The notes: generated by a model not told the origin, from the letters alone. A stretch of DNA of 64,000 bases from Sporosarcina sp. ACRSL (GCF_022346605.1 NZ_JAKRNT010000008.1:1-64000), one strand, 5' to 3'. Counted from the stretch's first letter, positions 16,969-26,527 are shown. A program made the numbers and translations.

Positions 16969-19095
16969 ATGGGAAGAGTGGAACATAAGCAACAACAGAA
17001 AAGATTAAATAGAAGGAAGAAATGGTCTAACATACAAAAGCCTATCCGTATATTATTGTTAGTAATGCTCCTTGTAGTCCTCTGTGGATTGGTCATGGTG
17101 AATCAATTAATTTCATCAAGTGATGTGAGTAAACTAGAAGAACCTGAACCGAGACCGACGTTTATTTACGATCAAAACGGAGAGATCGTTAGTAAAATTT
17201 CAAATTCTAACATTGAAGGAGTCCGTCTAGACCAAATTCCAAAAGAGTTGATTGAAGCAGTCATCTCTGTTGAGGATCAACAATTTTATAAACATAATGG
17301 CATTAATTTTTTCGGTATTGCGCGGGCATTTACCCAAAACCTGTTAACAGGTGAGGTTGTTGCTGGGGGGAGCACAATCACTCAACAGCTTTCAAAAAAT
17401 GTGTTTCTAACTCAGGAACGTACGTATTCTCGTAAATTTAAAGAATTGCTTATCGCGAAGAAAATTGAGAGAACGTATTCAAAAGATGACATTATGGAAC
17501 GCTACCTGAATCAAATCTATTTTGGCGAAGGGGCATGGGGCGTTCAACGGGCTGCAGAAGTCTATTTTGGAAAAGATGTAAGCGAATTAACGTTAAGCGA
17601 ATCTGCTACATTAGCAGGATTAATTAAAGCACCTTCCTATTTATCTCCGTATAAAAACATCGAAAAGTCGATGGAACGTCGCAACATTGTTTTATCGTTA
17701 ATGAAAAATGAAGGGTATATTAGTCAAGCGGAGTTCGATGAAGCGATCGGAAAAGAAATTGTGTTAGCCGATCCAACAATGCCGAATTATAAAGGAAAAT
17801 ATCCGTATTATATAGACTTTATTATTGAAGAGGCGGTCAACAAGTACGAGCTAACGAAAAATGAAGTGCTATCTGGAGGATACCATATTTATACAGAGTT
17901 AAATCCTGTCATCCAAGATGCCCTTGAAGAAGTCTATGAGGATGATCGTTATTTTCCAGAGAGTAAACCCGATCAACTCATTCAAAGCGCTTCTGTCTTC
18001 TTGAATCCTAAAACAGGTGGAATAAATGCATTGGTTGGGGGCAGAGGAGAATATACGTATGGACGCTTTAATAATGCGACCCAGCTCGTTAGACAACCGG
18101 GATCGACCTTGAAACCGCTTGTCTACACTGCTGCATTGGAGCAAGGCTATCAAATTTCAGATATGCTCGTTGACGAACCAATCAATATTAATGGCTATTC
18201 CCCGAAAAATTTTGACCATAAGTTTAGAGGGCAAGTGACAATGTATGATGCGGTCACCCAATCGTATAATATCCCTCCCGTCTGGCTCTTACATAACATC
18301 GGAATTGAAACTGGTGTGCGCACCGTAGAGCGGTTCGGAATCCCATTGGAAGAACAAGATCATAATCTTGGCCTAGCCTTAGGGGGCTTGCACAAAGGTA
18401 CTTCACCCCTAAAAATGGCTCAAGCGTTTTCTGCTTTTGCGAATAATGGAGTTATGATGGAAGCCCATGCGATTTTAGAAATAAAAGATTCAGAAGGCGA
18501 GGTCATTGGAAAGTGGCATGAACAGTCTGTCAACGTAACAGAAGCGGAAGTTGCCCAGCAAATGACCTATATGTTGAAAGGTGCTGTCGATGTTGGGACG
18601 GCCCAGAAAGCTCAAATTTCAGGGATGGAAGTAGCCGGTAAAACAGGTACCACCCAGCTGCCATTCGCGGGTGTGGATGGATCAAAAGATCATTGGTTCG
18701 TCGGATATACACCAGACATCGTCGGTGCAGTTTGGTTAGGTTATGATAAAACGGATGCCGAACATTTCTTAACATCGACTAGCAGTTTCACAGTGCCGCC
18801 AATTTTCGGGCAAGTCCTATCAAGGTCAATCAGTGAATTACCTACGAAGAAATTTGATTTACCATTAATCGCGAAAATGAAAAAAGATCTAGAGGATCAG
18901 AAGGAAAAGTTGAGGGAGAAAGAACAAAAAGCAGAAAAAGAGAAAAGGAAACAGGAGAAGAAAGAAGAGAAAGAACGGATGAAAAAAGAGAAGAAAAAAG
19001 AGAAGGAAAGAGAGAAAGAAGCGAAAAAAAGAGAGAAGGAAAGGGAAAAGAGAGAGAAGAAGAAAGAGAAAGAAAAGAAGAATAACGAAAAGTGA
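16969..19095 (+). CDS. Class A penicillin-binding protein (PBP1A family) with Lys/Glu tail
   Basis: Bifunctional peptidoglycan polymerase and crosslinker, about 708 residues. A basic N-terminus and one membrane anchor (ILLLVMLLVVLCGLVMV) are followed by a GT51 glycosyltransferase (EDQQFYKHNG with catalytic Glu, GGSTITQQL, ERYLNQIYFG) and a transpeptidase with STLK (PGSTLKPLV), SYN and KTGT motifs. I place the start at ATG 16969, behind AAGGTGG; the in-frame ATG 16921 lacks a good site. The last 75 or so residues are almost only Lys, Glu and Arg with a few Gln and Met, and the coding strand there is nearly all purine. Confidence 0.92.
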   Translation: MGRVEHKQQQKRLNRRKKWSNIQKPIRILLLVMLLVVLCGLVMVNQLISSSDVSKLEEPEPRPTFIYDQNGEIVSKISNSNIEGVRLDQIPKELIEAVISVEDQQFYKHNGINFFGIARAFTQNLLTGEVVAGGSTITQQLSKNVFLTQERTYSRKFKELLIAKKIERTYSKDDIMERYLNQIYFGEGAWGVQRAAEVYFGKDVSELTLSESATLAGLIKAPSYLSPYKNIEKSMERRNIVLSLMKNEGYISQAEFDEAIGKEIVLADPTMPNYKGKYPYYIDFIIEEAVNKYELTKNEVLSGGYHIYTELNPVIQDALEEVYEDDRYFPESKPDQLIQSASVFLNPKTGGINALVGGRGEYTYGRFNNATQLVRQPGSTLKPLVYTAALEQGYQISDMLVDEPININGYSPKNFDHKFRGQVTMYDAVTQSYNIPPVWLLHNIGIETGVRTVERFGIPLEEQDHNLGLALGGLHKGTSPLKMAQAFSAFANNGVMMEAHAILEIKDSEGEVIGKWHEQSVNVTEAEVAQQMTYMLKGAVDVGTAQKAQISGMEVAGKTGTTQLPFAGVDGSKDHWFVGYTPDIVGAVWLGYDKTDAEHFLTSTSSFTVPPIFGQVLSRSISELPTKKFDLPLIAKMKKDLEDQKEKLREKEQKAEKEKRKQEKKEEKERMKKEKKKEKEREKEAKKREKEREKREKKKEKEKKNNEK

Positions 19096-19146
19096 AGGAA
19101 AAAGAGAAATAGCATAACTGGGAAGTAGATGACAATTTCTTAATAA

Positions 19147-19193
19147 AGGCGCTATAAACGTTTTCATGCAAACGTTTATGGCGCTTACTTTTT
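19147..19193 (+). terminator. Terminator of the PBP gene
   Basis: A 17-base stem (AGGCGCTATAAACGTTT against AAACGTTTATGGCGCTT, one mismatch and one G-U) with a six-base loop, followed by ACTTTTTT. It resembles the terminator at 44151. Confidence 0.85.
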
Positions 19194-19266
19194 TAATGAG
19201 TTGTACAAGTCAGCGCTTTTATTTGCTGCTCGGCAGATTAAAATGACTCATGATACTTCAAACTGT

Positions 19267-19311
19267 AATGTAAGGAAATCATTCTTCAGTGAGAATTCTT
19301 TTTACATTGCG
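19267..19311. promoter_or_regulatory. Inverted repeat upstream of the MoxR-type gene
   Basis: AATGTAAGGAAATCATTC is mirrored imperfectly by GAGAATTCTTTTTACATT shortly before the start of the following gene. The outer seven bases pair perfectly. It could be an operator or an mRNA hairpin; I cannot assign a regulator. Confidence 0.35.
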
Positions 19312-19329
19312 GCGTAAGGAGTTATTTAA

Positions 19330-20505
19330 ATGACAATCGAAAACTTACATAAGTTAGAGGAAATCAGACAGGCGCTCAATGCGAAGTATTTTGAACGGGA
19401 GAAAGAGGTTGAGGGGATTCTTGTCGCCCTGCTCGCTAGACAGCATATGCTCCTGATCGGACCCGCCGGAACTGCGAAATCTGCATTGTCGGTTGAGTTA
19501 GCTAACATCGTACAAGGGACAGAGTACTTCCAGTGGTTATTAACGCGGTTCAGTACACCTGAAGAACTGTTTGGCCCATTGTCATTACAAGATCTTGAAA
19601 AAGGTATTTACAAGCGGAATACAATAGCTAAAATGCCAGAAGCGCATCTTGTTTTCCTGGATGAAATATTTAAAGCTAACTCTGCAATTTTAAATAGTTT
19701 GCTCACACTCATCAACGAACGGATCTTTTATAATAACGGAACGCCCGTAAAGGTTCCGTTAGTATCCGTTATTGGAGCTTCAAACGAATACCCGGAAGAA
19801 GGGGAAGGATTGGAAGCTCTTTTCGACAGGTTCTTGCTTCGGTTCGAGCTTGATTACATTGCCAACGAAACGAATTTCGTCTCTATGATGAAGGGAACCG
19901 GTCAGAACTACGTTATGCCTTCCATGACGATGGAAGAATTGGTACAACTTCAATCTCTGACGGACAATGTACCAATACTAGATGAAGTTTATAAAACACT
20001 TTCGGAAATTCGTTATGACTTGCGTGACGAAGGGATACGCCCTTCCGACAGGCGGTTTAAACAGTTGTTATCGGTCCTTCAAGCGAAGGCATTATTAAGC
20101 CAAAGGCAAGTTGTAAAGGTTTCAGATCTTGTCATCCTTGAAAATGTCCTGTGGGAAACGGTGGACCAAAAAGATGTTGTAGCTGCCATTATTCGCAATC
20201 ATTCACATGATGTTGTTTCGCAGGCTCTCTACTCCATACAAGAAGAAGCAAATGAAATTTACTACTCCGTATTGCAGGAGAATTCTCCTGAGGTTGGAAT
20301 GGAGGCGACTCAAAAAATGAAGGCCTTAATCGCTGATTTGAAAAAGCTCAAAAGCGATTACCAGAGTCGGAAGACAGATATCGACGGATTGCTTGATAAA
20401 GTGACATCGATGGAACATGAAATCTTGAATAAAATTTTAGAGCCATGGTATTTTGATTCTCGAAATGAAAAGAGGGGGTCCGCCAGTACCTTTTTTAAAA
20501 TGTGA
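19330..20505 (+). CDS. MoxR/RavA-family AAA+ ATPase
   Basis: Predicted chaperone-like AAA+ ATPase of the MoxR group, 391 residues. It has Walker A GPAGTAKS, Walker B HLVFLDEIFKAN, sensor 1 SVIGASNEYPE and an arginine finger region ALFDRFLLRF. The lid and C-terminal region matches RavA-type proteins (RPSDRRFKQLL). AAGGAG precedes ATG 19330. MoxR ATPases act with a VWA protein encoded next to them, and that is the case here. In E. coli RavA-ViaA is linked to respiratory enzymes and metal-centre maturation; the target here is unknown. Confidence 0.88.
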   Translation: MTIENLHKLEEIRQALNAKYFEREKEVEGILVALLARQHMLLIGPAGTAKSALSVELANIVQGTEYFQWLLTRFSTPEELFGPLSLQDLEKGIYKRNTIAKMPEAHLVFLDEIFKANSAILNSLLTLINERIFYNNGTPVKVPLVSVIGASNEYPEEGEGLEALFDRFLLRFELDYIANETNFVSMMKGTGQNYVMPSMTMEELVQLQSLTDNVPILDEVYKTLSEIRYDLRDEGIRPSDRRFKQLLSVLQAKALLSQRQVVKVSDLVILENVLWETVDQKDVVAAIIRNHSHDVVSQALYSIQEEANEIYYSVLQENSPEVGMEATQKMKALIADLKKLKSDYQSRKTDIDGLLDKVTSMEHEILNKILEPWYFDSRNEKRGSASTFFKM

Positions 20506-20520
20506 AAGGGCGTGTTCTTT

Positions 20521-21960
20521 GTGGAAAGGCATAACAGTCGATATGATAATCGTTCAGTTTTGAATACGGACGCATTCGATAAAAGACGTTTCAGAGAAAT
20601 TTTTGAAATGTCATCTGCTCTTCAAAAGGTGAGAGGTGAAGGTGCGCTGCCGATGTTTGATTTGTTGTTGTCTGACATATGGGCTTCCTTGTATAAGATG
20701 AAACCTGAAATCATCGAACACGTTGATAGTGCTTTGAAGGTGAATAAATCACTTATGGAAAGAATCATGGCGGATGAATCCTTTGTAAGCTTTCGAAGCT
20801 TCACCCGGTTGGATGATTTGTTGTCAGCAATCGGTACGGTAAAATTCGGAGAGAAAACGAACGAATGGCTAGTAGAGCAAGTAAAAGAAAATGAACACTT
20901 ACATAAACAAATACAGGAAATTCTCGAAATGCATAAGCAGCTTCGACAGCATGATTGGCAAGAGAAGACAACTAATGGAAGTCATGTGTCTGAAGAGAAT
21001 ATTACAGAAATGATAACGGAATTTGAAAAGAAATTGCAACAGACACTCGACAACAACAGTGACCACTTTTCTCATACATTGGAACAGGCCTTTCAAGAAA
21101 CGATGCAAGTGAAGGAAGGTCTGAGATCATTGTTTGGCGGCATCCGAGCTGGCAGTGGAGATGTAGAACTGAGAAAGGTTCCTTTTCGAGACCAATTAAT
21201 ACTCGCGGAGAAGATTGCTTCAGATAAAAAAATGAAAGAAATTGCGGACTGGGCAGGTCGGTTCAAACAAGTAGCCCGCAAAAAGCAGAAGGCCCCATAT
21301 AAGGAGGCAATGGATAGAAGTGGAGTCACATTAGGCAACGACATTGAACGATTGTTACCGATTGAACTCGGATTATACATGCATCCAACAACTAAGAAAG
21401 ATTTCCTCCGTCGGTTTGTAGAAGGTCAAACGATGATCTTTGAACAGAAAGGAAGGGAGGTGCTAGGGAAAGGACCAATTATCCTTTGCTTAGATCAATC
21501 GGGGAGTATGCGAAGCCTAGATAGTCAAGCTAAAGGGTTCACTTTAGCCCTCATGTCGGTAGCGAGAAGACAGAAACGGGACTTTTGTTTAATTTTGTTT
21601 TCTACAAGGACACAAGTATTTACATATGAAAAAGGTAAAATAAAGACCTCAGATATTGTGAATTTGGCCCGAACCTTTCTAAGTGGAGGAACAGATTTTG
21701 CCCTACCTCTTAGTGAATCGCTCCGTATCATTACTAAAAGTCGGTTTAAGCAAGCCGATGTCGTTTTTGTTGCGGATGGGGAAGACATGTTACAGGAACC
21801 CTTCCTTGAGGAGTTTAATAAGAAGAAAAAAGAGAAAGCCTTTAAAGTTTTGTCCTTTCTTTTAGGGACGAGCACAAATACAGTGGATCAGTTTTCCGAT
21901 ATAGTTGTTATGGTAAAAGATTTTGAAGACGATGGAAGTTCTATTGTTTTCGAAATATAA
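20521..21960 (+). CDS. VWA-domain protein, partner of the MoxR ATPase (ViaA/CoxE-like)
   Basis: About 479 residues with a largely helical N-terminal part and a C-terminal von Willebrand A domain. The metal-ion-dependent adhesion site is complete: DQSGS (DxSxS), the Thr in SGGTDFALPL and the Asp in FVADGED. I prefer GTG 20521, ten bases after AAAGGG; GTG 20512 is in frame but only one base from that site. It starts a few bases after the MoxR ATPase gene, so the pair is one operon. Confidence 0.87.
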   Translation: MERHNSRYDNRSVLNTDAFDKRRFREIFEMSSALQKVRGEGALPMFDLLLSDIWASLYKMKPEIIEHVDSALKVNKSLMERIMADESFVSFRSFTRLDDLLSAIGTVKFGEKTNEWLVEQVKENEHLHKQIQEILEMHKQLRQHDWQEKTTNGSHVSEENITEMITEFEKKLQQTLDNNSDHFSHTLEQAFQETMQVKEGLRSLFGGIRAGSGDVELRKVPFRDQLILAEKIASDKKMKEIADWAGRFKQVARKKQKAPYKEAMDRSGVTLGNDIERLLPIELGLYMHPTTKKDFLRRFVEGQTMIFEQKGREVLGKGPIILCLDQSGSMRSLDSQAKGFTLALMSVARRQKRDFCLILFSTRTQVFTYEKGKIKTSDIVNLARTFLSGGTDFALPLSESLRIITKSRFKQADVVFVADGEDMLQEPFLEEFNKKKKEKAFKVLSFLLGTSTNTVDQFSDIVVMVKDFEDDGSSIVFEI

Positions 21961-21962
21961 GC

Positions 21963-21997
21963 GATACCTCAAAGTCAAGTAACGACTTTGAGGCATC
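21963..21997. terminator. Bidirectional hairpin between the VWA gene and the LysR gene
   Basis: GATACCTCAAAGTC (21963-21976) and GACTTTGAGGCATC (21984-21997) form a 14-base stem with one mismatch between convergent genes. T tracts are weak. Confidence 0.65.
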
Positions 21998-22870
21998 TTA
22001 TACATTTACTTTAGTTGGATACCAATCTCTCATAAAGTCTAAAAACAAATTTACGTGACGAAGATCTTGGACATACTTATTGTAATATAATTTCGTTTCC
22101 CGAAAATATCTTTCGTCTCCAAATTCATTAAGCGATATTTTAAATAGTTCTTCTCCTTCGATGCTGATCGCTGGAAGTACCGCAATTCCCATCCCGTACT
22201 TGACCATTTCCTTGCATGTTGCTGCTTGGTCGGTTTCGATAGACGGTTTAATAGGTGCGTCGAAGTTCGTACGCCACCATTTATCGATCATTTGGCTTAA
22301 TGATAAATCAGTTTCATATGTAATCAATTGTAAATTTGGAACGTCTTCTTTTGTGAACAGAGTCTTGGATACAACATATAGCTCTTCTTTGTTTAGTAAG
22401 TGACTCTCTGCATTAATTGTATAATTTCCTCTAATAATTGCTACATGAATTTGTTCTAGTGTGAGGGCCTCTTTAATATCTCTACTCCACCCGGTTTTCA
22501 AATGAATATCGATATTCGGGTACATATTATTAAATGCATTCAAGATCCTCGGCAGTTTGTAGTGGGAGAAGAGCCTTGAAGCACCAATTTTAATTGTCCC
22601 GCTTATTTCTCCGGAAGCTCTCGCAAGTCGCTCCATAATTAACTCTTCATTTTGAAGCATGGTTAAAGCATGTTCGTGTAAAATTCTCCCTTCCTCTGTA
22701 AATTCAATCCCTTTCGAGCCTCGAACGATAAGTGGAACTCCATATTTTTTTTCTAATTGCTGAATGCGATACGTTAAGGCGGGCTGAGAAATATAAAGAT
22801 TTGCAGCTGTATGTGTAATATTTCGTGTGATACGTAAATCAGCTAATAGCTTGCAGTCGTTTAAATTCAT
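21998..22870 (-). CDS. LysR-family transcriptional regulator
   Basis: About 290 residues: an N-terminal winged helix (LADLRITRNITHTAANLYISQPALTYRI, LEKKYGVPL) and a C-terminal effector domain. I place the start at 22870, behind GGAGG; the frame extends to 22924 without a ribosome binding site. It is divergent from a TcuA-like flavoprotein, the usual arrangement for a LysR protein controlling its neighbour. A TTTCGAAA palindrome lies in the shared region at 22947. The effector may be the substrate of that enzyme (inference). Confidence 0.88.
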   Translation of the reverse strand: MNLNDCKLLADLRITRNITHTAANLYISQPALTYRIQQLEKKYGVPLIVRGSKGIEFTEEGRILHEHALTMLQNEELIMERLARASGEISGTIKIGASRLFSHYKLPRILNAFNNMYPNIDIHLKTGWSRDIKEALTLEQIHVAIIRGNYTINAESHLLNKEELYVVSKTLFTKEDVPNLQLITYETDLSLSQMIDKWWRTNFDAPIKPSIETDQAATCKEMVKYGMGIAVLPAISIEGEELFKISLNEFGDERYFRETKLYYNKYVQDLRHVNLFLDFMRDWYPTKVNV

Positions 22871-23000
22871 TGAAACCTCCAGGGGTGTTTCGACATTGGT
22901 ATAGAAAAAATTTATGGGGTGCATTGAAATTATTGTATTTTATTTATTTCGAAAAGTAAACTATGCTTTAGTTATCAACGAAGTAAAGGGGATAGGTACA

Positions 23001-24482
23001 ATGTCAAGTTATGATGTTATCGTTGTGGGGGCAGGCAATGCAGCCTTATGTGCTGCGATCTCCGCTAAAGAACAAGGGAGCCATGTATTAGTATTAGAAA
23101 AAGGTCCAATTGAGAAACGTGGGGGCAACTCATTCTTTACGGATGGTGCTATCCGTGTAGCCTATAACAACTTTGATTCGATTAGAAGCATTATTGATAT
23201 AGATGAAGAAACGTCCAATAAAATTGATATGCCGGAGTATACACCTCAAGACTTTTATGATGATATTATGCGTGTTTCCAAAAACCAAAGTAAACCTGAA
23301 CTGATCAAACAACTTGTCACGCAATCACTTCCTACGATTGAGTGGATGAAAACGCATGGTGTTGAATTCGAATTAAACTATGCGAACCAATCATTTGCAA
23401 AAGAAGGTAGAATTCAATTTTGGGGTGGTCTGCCAATTAAAACTGTAGATAAAGGAATTGGCTTAATGCGTAGCTTATTCAATCGATGTGAAGAACTAGG
23501 AATTGATGTTTGGTATGAAGCGGCAGCTCAGAAGATCATTACGGAAAATAACGAAGTCATAGCGTTAGAAGTGAAGACAAAAGAGGGTACAAAAAAGATC
23601 GCTTGCGAAAGTGTTGTGCTAGCTTGTGGTAGCTTGGAAGCTGACAAGAAAAAACGTGTAGAGGCCTTAGGGGAGGAATGGAGTGCAGCATTAGTACGTG
23701 GAACGGAGTTTAACACGGGTGATGGGATCGATATGGCTGTTGAGGTTGGTGCACAAAAGTTTGGTCAATACGACGGATGTCACGCGATTGGTACAGATGC
23801 AAATGCACCACGAGTTGGTGATTTCCAAAAACCAGGGGATATCTTCAAGAAGCACTCCTATCCGTACAGCGTAATGGTCAACTTAGAGGGAAACCGCTTC
23901 GTTGATGAAGGGGCGGATTATCGTAACTACACATATGCGAAATATGGGAAAGAAGTTTTAAAACAACCAAAAAATATGGCATACCAAATTTACGATGCAA
24001 AAGTCCGACCAATCTTACGTGAAGAATATAATTTAGAAGAAGCAACTGTCTTTGAAGCGGAAACCTTAGAAGAACTGGCTTCAAAAATAGATATTAATAA
24101 AGATCAATTTTTACAGACAATAGAAGAATTTAACGCAGCTGTACAAGATGGGGAGTTTAACCCTTCTGAAAAGGATGGCAAAGGCACTAAAGGCATTACT
24201 CCTCCAAAATCTAACTGGGCACAAACAATTAGTGAAGGTCCGTTTTATGCATTCCCAGTAACGTGTGGGATTACGTTCTCGTTCGGAGGATTAGCCACGA
24301 CACCAAATGGAGAAGTTCTTCGTGAAAATGGTGAAAAAATTGAAGGCCTTTTCGCGGCAGGGGAAATGATTGGTGGTATATTCTATGAAAACTATCCAGG
24401 CGGATCCGGATTAATGTCAGGTGCTGTATTCGGTAAATTAGCAGGTAAATCAGCAGCAACACATGCTTATGCGGTTAAATAA
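23001..24482 (+). CDS. tcuA: FAD-dependent dehydrogenase, tricarballylate dehydrogenase (TcuA)-like
   Basis: Flavoprotein of the fumarate reductase/succinate dehydrogenase superfamily, about 493 residues. The dinucleotide-binding motif VVGAGNAALCAA is near the N-terminus, then EKGPIEKRGGNSFFTDG. The C-terminal YPGGSGLMSGAVFG binds FAD. TcuA oxidises tricarballylate to cis-aconitate in Salmonella; the match is by overall pattern. No TcuB or TcuC gene is adjacent, so the electron acceptor and importer are elsewhere or differ. ATG 23001 has AAAGGGG in front; the frame from 22914 overlaps the LysR promoter region and is unlikely. Confidence 0.78.
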   Translation: MSSYDVIVVGAGNAALCAAISAKEQGSHVLVLEKGPIEKRGGNSFFTDGAIRVAYNNFDSIRSIIDIDEETSNKIDMPEYTPQDFYDDIMRVSKNQSKPELIKQLVTQSLPTIEWMKTHGVEFELNYANQSFAKEGRIQFWGGLPIKTVDKGIGLMRSLFNRCEELGIDVWYEAAAQKIITENNEVIALEVKTKEGTKKIACESVVLACGSLEADKKKRVEALGEEWSAALVRGTEFNTGDGIDMAVEVGAQKFGQYDGCHAIGTDANAPRVGDFQKPGDIFKKHSYPYSVMVNLEGNRFVDEGADYRNYTYAKYGKEVLKQPKNMAYQIYDAKVRPILREEYNLEEATVFEAETLEELASKIDINKDQFLQTIEEFNAAVQDGEFNPSEKDGKGTKGITPPKSNWAQTISEGPFYAFPVTCGITFSFGGLATTPNGEVLRENGEKIEGLFAAGEMIGGIFYENYPGGSGLMSGAVFGKLAGKSAATHAYAVK

Positions 24483-24505
24483 AAAAGCAAAATAATTTTT
24501 CTTGG

Positions 24506-24543
24506 CTACACAGAATATCTTTACATTCTGTGTAGTTTTTTAT
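24506..24543 (+). terminator. Terminator of the TcuA-like gene
   Basis: CTACACAGAAT (24506-24516) pairs with ATTCTGTGTAG (24525-24535), followed by six T. Confidence 0.9.
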
Positions 24544-24545
24544 TA

Positions 24546-25001
24546 TATATGAAGGAATAGAGTTTGGTATTCTGAATATATAATAAAGTCATTCTGATTT
24601 GAACAGGAAAAAATAGTAATTAAAGTTAAAAAAATAATGTACTAGACAGTATTATATAATTAATGTAAACTGCTTTTATCGGTAAATTCGGTAGGTTCTC
24701 TATAACGCTTAAATTCAAAATGGTAAGGGCTTACATCAATTATCATCATGTTTATAAGAAGAGTTACCGACACTTTATTAAACAAATATGATAAATCAGC
24801 ACGTTTGGTTTTCATATGTGATTTTTAATAATGTGGAAAGAAAGCGGATACAATTTTTATAAAATTACCAATCTAGATCCTCACTGATGTAAAGATCGGC
24901 TAAGCTATCAACCTGAAGTATATAGAGAACCTGGAAAAAACGAATGTTATCGTGAATTTTTACGTACAGAAGCTTGAGTTACTACATAGGAGGTCTTCAT
25001 C
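24546..25001. other. AT-rich intergenic region upstream of abgB
   Basis: I see no gene in this stretch. It is AT-rich with stops in all frames and only very short reading frames without ribosome binding sites. ATTCTGA occurs twice near 24570-24597. No consensus promoter stands out. AGGAGG directly precedes the abgB start. Confidence 0.5.
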
Positions 25002-26438
25002 ATGTCAACTGTAAGTAAATTTACGAAGGAATACTTGGCAAAGAATAAAGCGAAATTTGAAGAGGTGAGTGAATATATTTTCAATCACCCAGAAACAAGA
25101 TTTGAGGAATATGTCTCATCTGAATATCTTGCAAATGCATGTGAACAAGAAGGTTTTACGGTAGAGCGTGGCGTTGCAGGGATCGATACAGCTTTCGTAG
25201 CTACTTATGGAAGCGGAAAGCCGGTCATCGGTTTCTTAGGAGAATTCGATGCGCTTTCGGGATTAAGTCAAGAGCCAAATAAAACAGCTTATGAACCATG
25301 GGAAACGAGCAATGGCCATGGATGTGGACATAACCTACTCGGAACAGGTGCATTTGCAGCAGCATGCGCAACAAAGAAGTATCTTGAGGAGAACGGGCTA
25401 TCCGGCACTGTGAAGTTTTTCGGTTGTCCGGGAGAAGAAGGCGGATCTGGAAAAACATTTATGGTTCGTGAAGGTGTTTTTGAAGGTACCGATATTGCAC
25501 TAACATGGCATCCATCTCCTAGTAACAGCATTATGAACTTTTCAAGCTTGGCTAACTACCAAGTGGCATTCAAGTTTAAAGGTATTTCATCCCATGCTGC
25601 AAACTCTCCACATTTAGGGAGAAGTGCACTGGATGCTGTCGAGTTGATGAACGTCGGCGTTAACTATCTGCGCGAGCATGTAATCCCGGAGGCGAGAATG
25701 CACTATGCAGTGACAAATACTGGCGGAATTTCTCCGAATGTTGTTCAAGCTGAAGCAGAGGTGCTCTATTTAATTCGTTCACCAAAAGTGAGCGAAGTGG
25801 ATGATATCTATAAACGGGTCTGCCAAATTGCCAAAGGCGCTGCAATGATGACAGAAACTGAAGTGACGATTCGATTTGACAAGGCATGTTCCAACTATAT
25901 CCCAAATCGAAGTCTGGAAAAAATATTGCATAAAAACTTACATGAGGCTGGAATCGAAGCGCCTACTGAAGAAGAAGTAGCTTTTGCTGAAAAGATTTGG
26001 AATTCTTTATCGCAAGGTGAAAAAGATAATTATTTGGATCTATTGAGAGGGTTCGGCTATTCAGGAGACGGAAGCGAGTTCGAAGGGAAATACTTATCTG
26101 ATTCCATCTCGCCATATAGTGATAAAGACGGCGTACTACCAGGGTCGACGGATGTGGCTGACGTTAGTTGGGTCGTTCCAACTGCACAATTAACTGCTTC
26201 TACATCAGCATTAGGGACACCTTTGCATACTTGGCAAATGACAACCCAAGGGATTAGCAGCTATGCACATAAAGGGATGCTCCGCGCAGCGGAAGCAATG
26301 GCGTTAACAGGTATACAGCTGATCAATCAACCGGAAGATCTTGAAAAAGTGAAACAGGAATTCCAAGCGTTCCAAGCGAAAAATCCGTATACATGTCCGA
26401 TTCCGAAGGACGTCAAACCATCAAAATTAAACCAGTAA
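25002..26438 (+). CDS. abgB: M20 amidohydrolase, AbgB-like
   Basis: Cytoplasmic metallo-amidohydrolase, 478 residues, matching AbgB (one subunit of p-aminobenzoyl-glutamate hydrolase). Metal-ligand segments are GFLGEFDALSGLS, GHGCGHNLLGTG, CPGEEGGSGKTFM and TWHPSP; the dimerisation domain begins around KFKGISSHAAN. DVSWVVPTAQL and a late His (TWQMTTQGISSYAHKG) complete the site. AGGAGG precedes ATG 25002. It is followed by an AbgT transporter and an AbgA-like enzyme. The natural substrate could be another N-acyl amino acid. Confidence 0.85.
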   Translation: MSTVSKFTKEYLAKNKAKFEEVSEYIFNHPETRFEEYVSSEYLANACEQEGFTVERGVAGIDTAFVATYGSGKPVIGFLGEFDALSGLSQEPNKTAYEPWETSNGHGCGHNLLGTGAFAAACATKKYLEENGLSGTVKFFGCPGEEGGSGKTFMVREGVFEGTDIALTWHPSPSNSIMNFSSLANYQVAFKFKGISSHAANSPHLGRSALDAVELMNVGVNYLREHVIPEARMHYAVTNTGGISPNVVQAEAEVLYLIRSPKVSEVDDIYKRVCQIAKGAAMMTETEVTIRFDKACSNYIPNRSLEKILHKNLHEAGIEAPTEEEVAFAEKIWNSLSQGEKDNYLDLLRGFGYSGDGSEFEGKYLSDSISPYSDKDGVLPGSTDVADVSWVVPTAQLTASTSALGTPLHTWQMTTQGISSYAHKGMLRAAEAMALTGIQLINQPEDLEKVKQEFQAFQAKNPYTCPIPKDVKPSKLNQ

Positions 26439-26459
26439 GAAACAGACAAACGGAGAAGA

Positions 26460-26479
26460 AATCGGCATAGTTGCCGATT
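26460..26479 (+). other. Small stem-loop between abgB and abgT
   Basis: AATCGGCA (26460-26467) pairs with TGCCGATT (26472-26479) with a four-base loop and no T run. It probably affects processing or stability of the operon mRNA. Confidence 0.45.
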
Positions 26480-26527
26480 TCATTACTCCCTATAAAAAAT
26501 ATGAAAGAGTCGACTAGGGGGTACAGC

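Noticed and set aside
18842-19171. Long minus-strand frames rich in Phe, Ser and Leu opposite the PBP tail
   Set aside because: They are the mirror of the purine-rich Lys/Glu codons on the plus strand. They have no ribosome binding site and no family resemblance.
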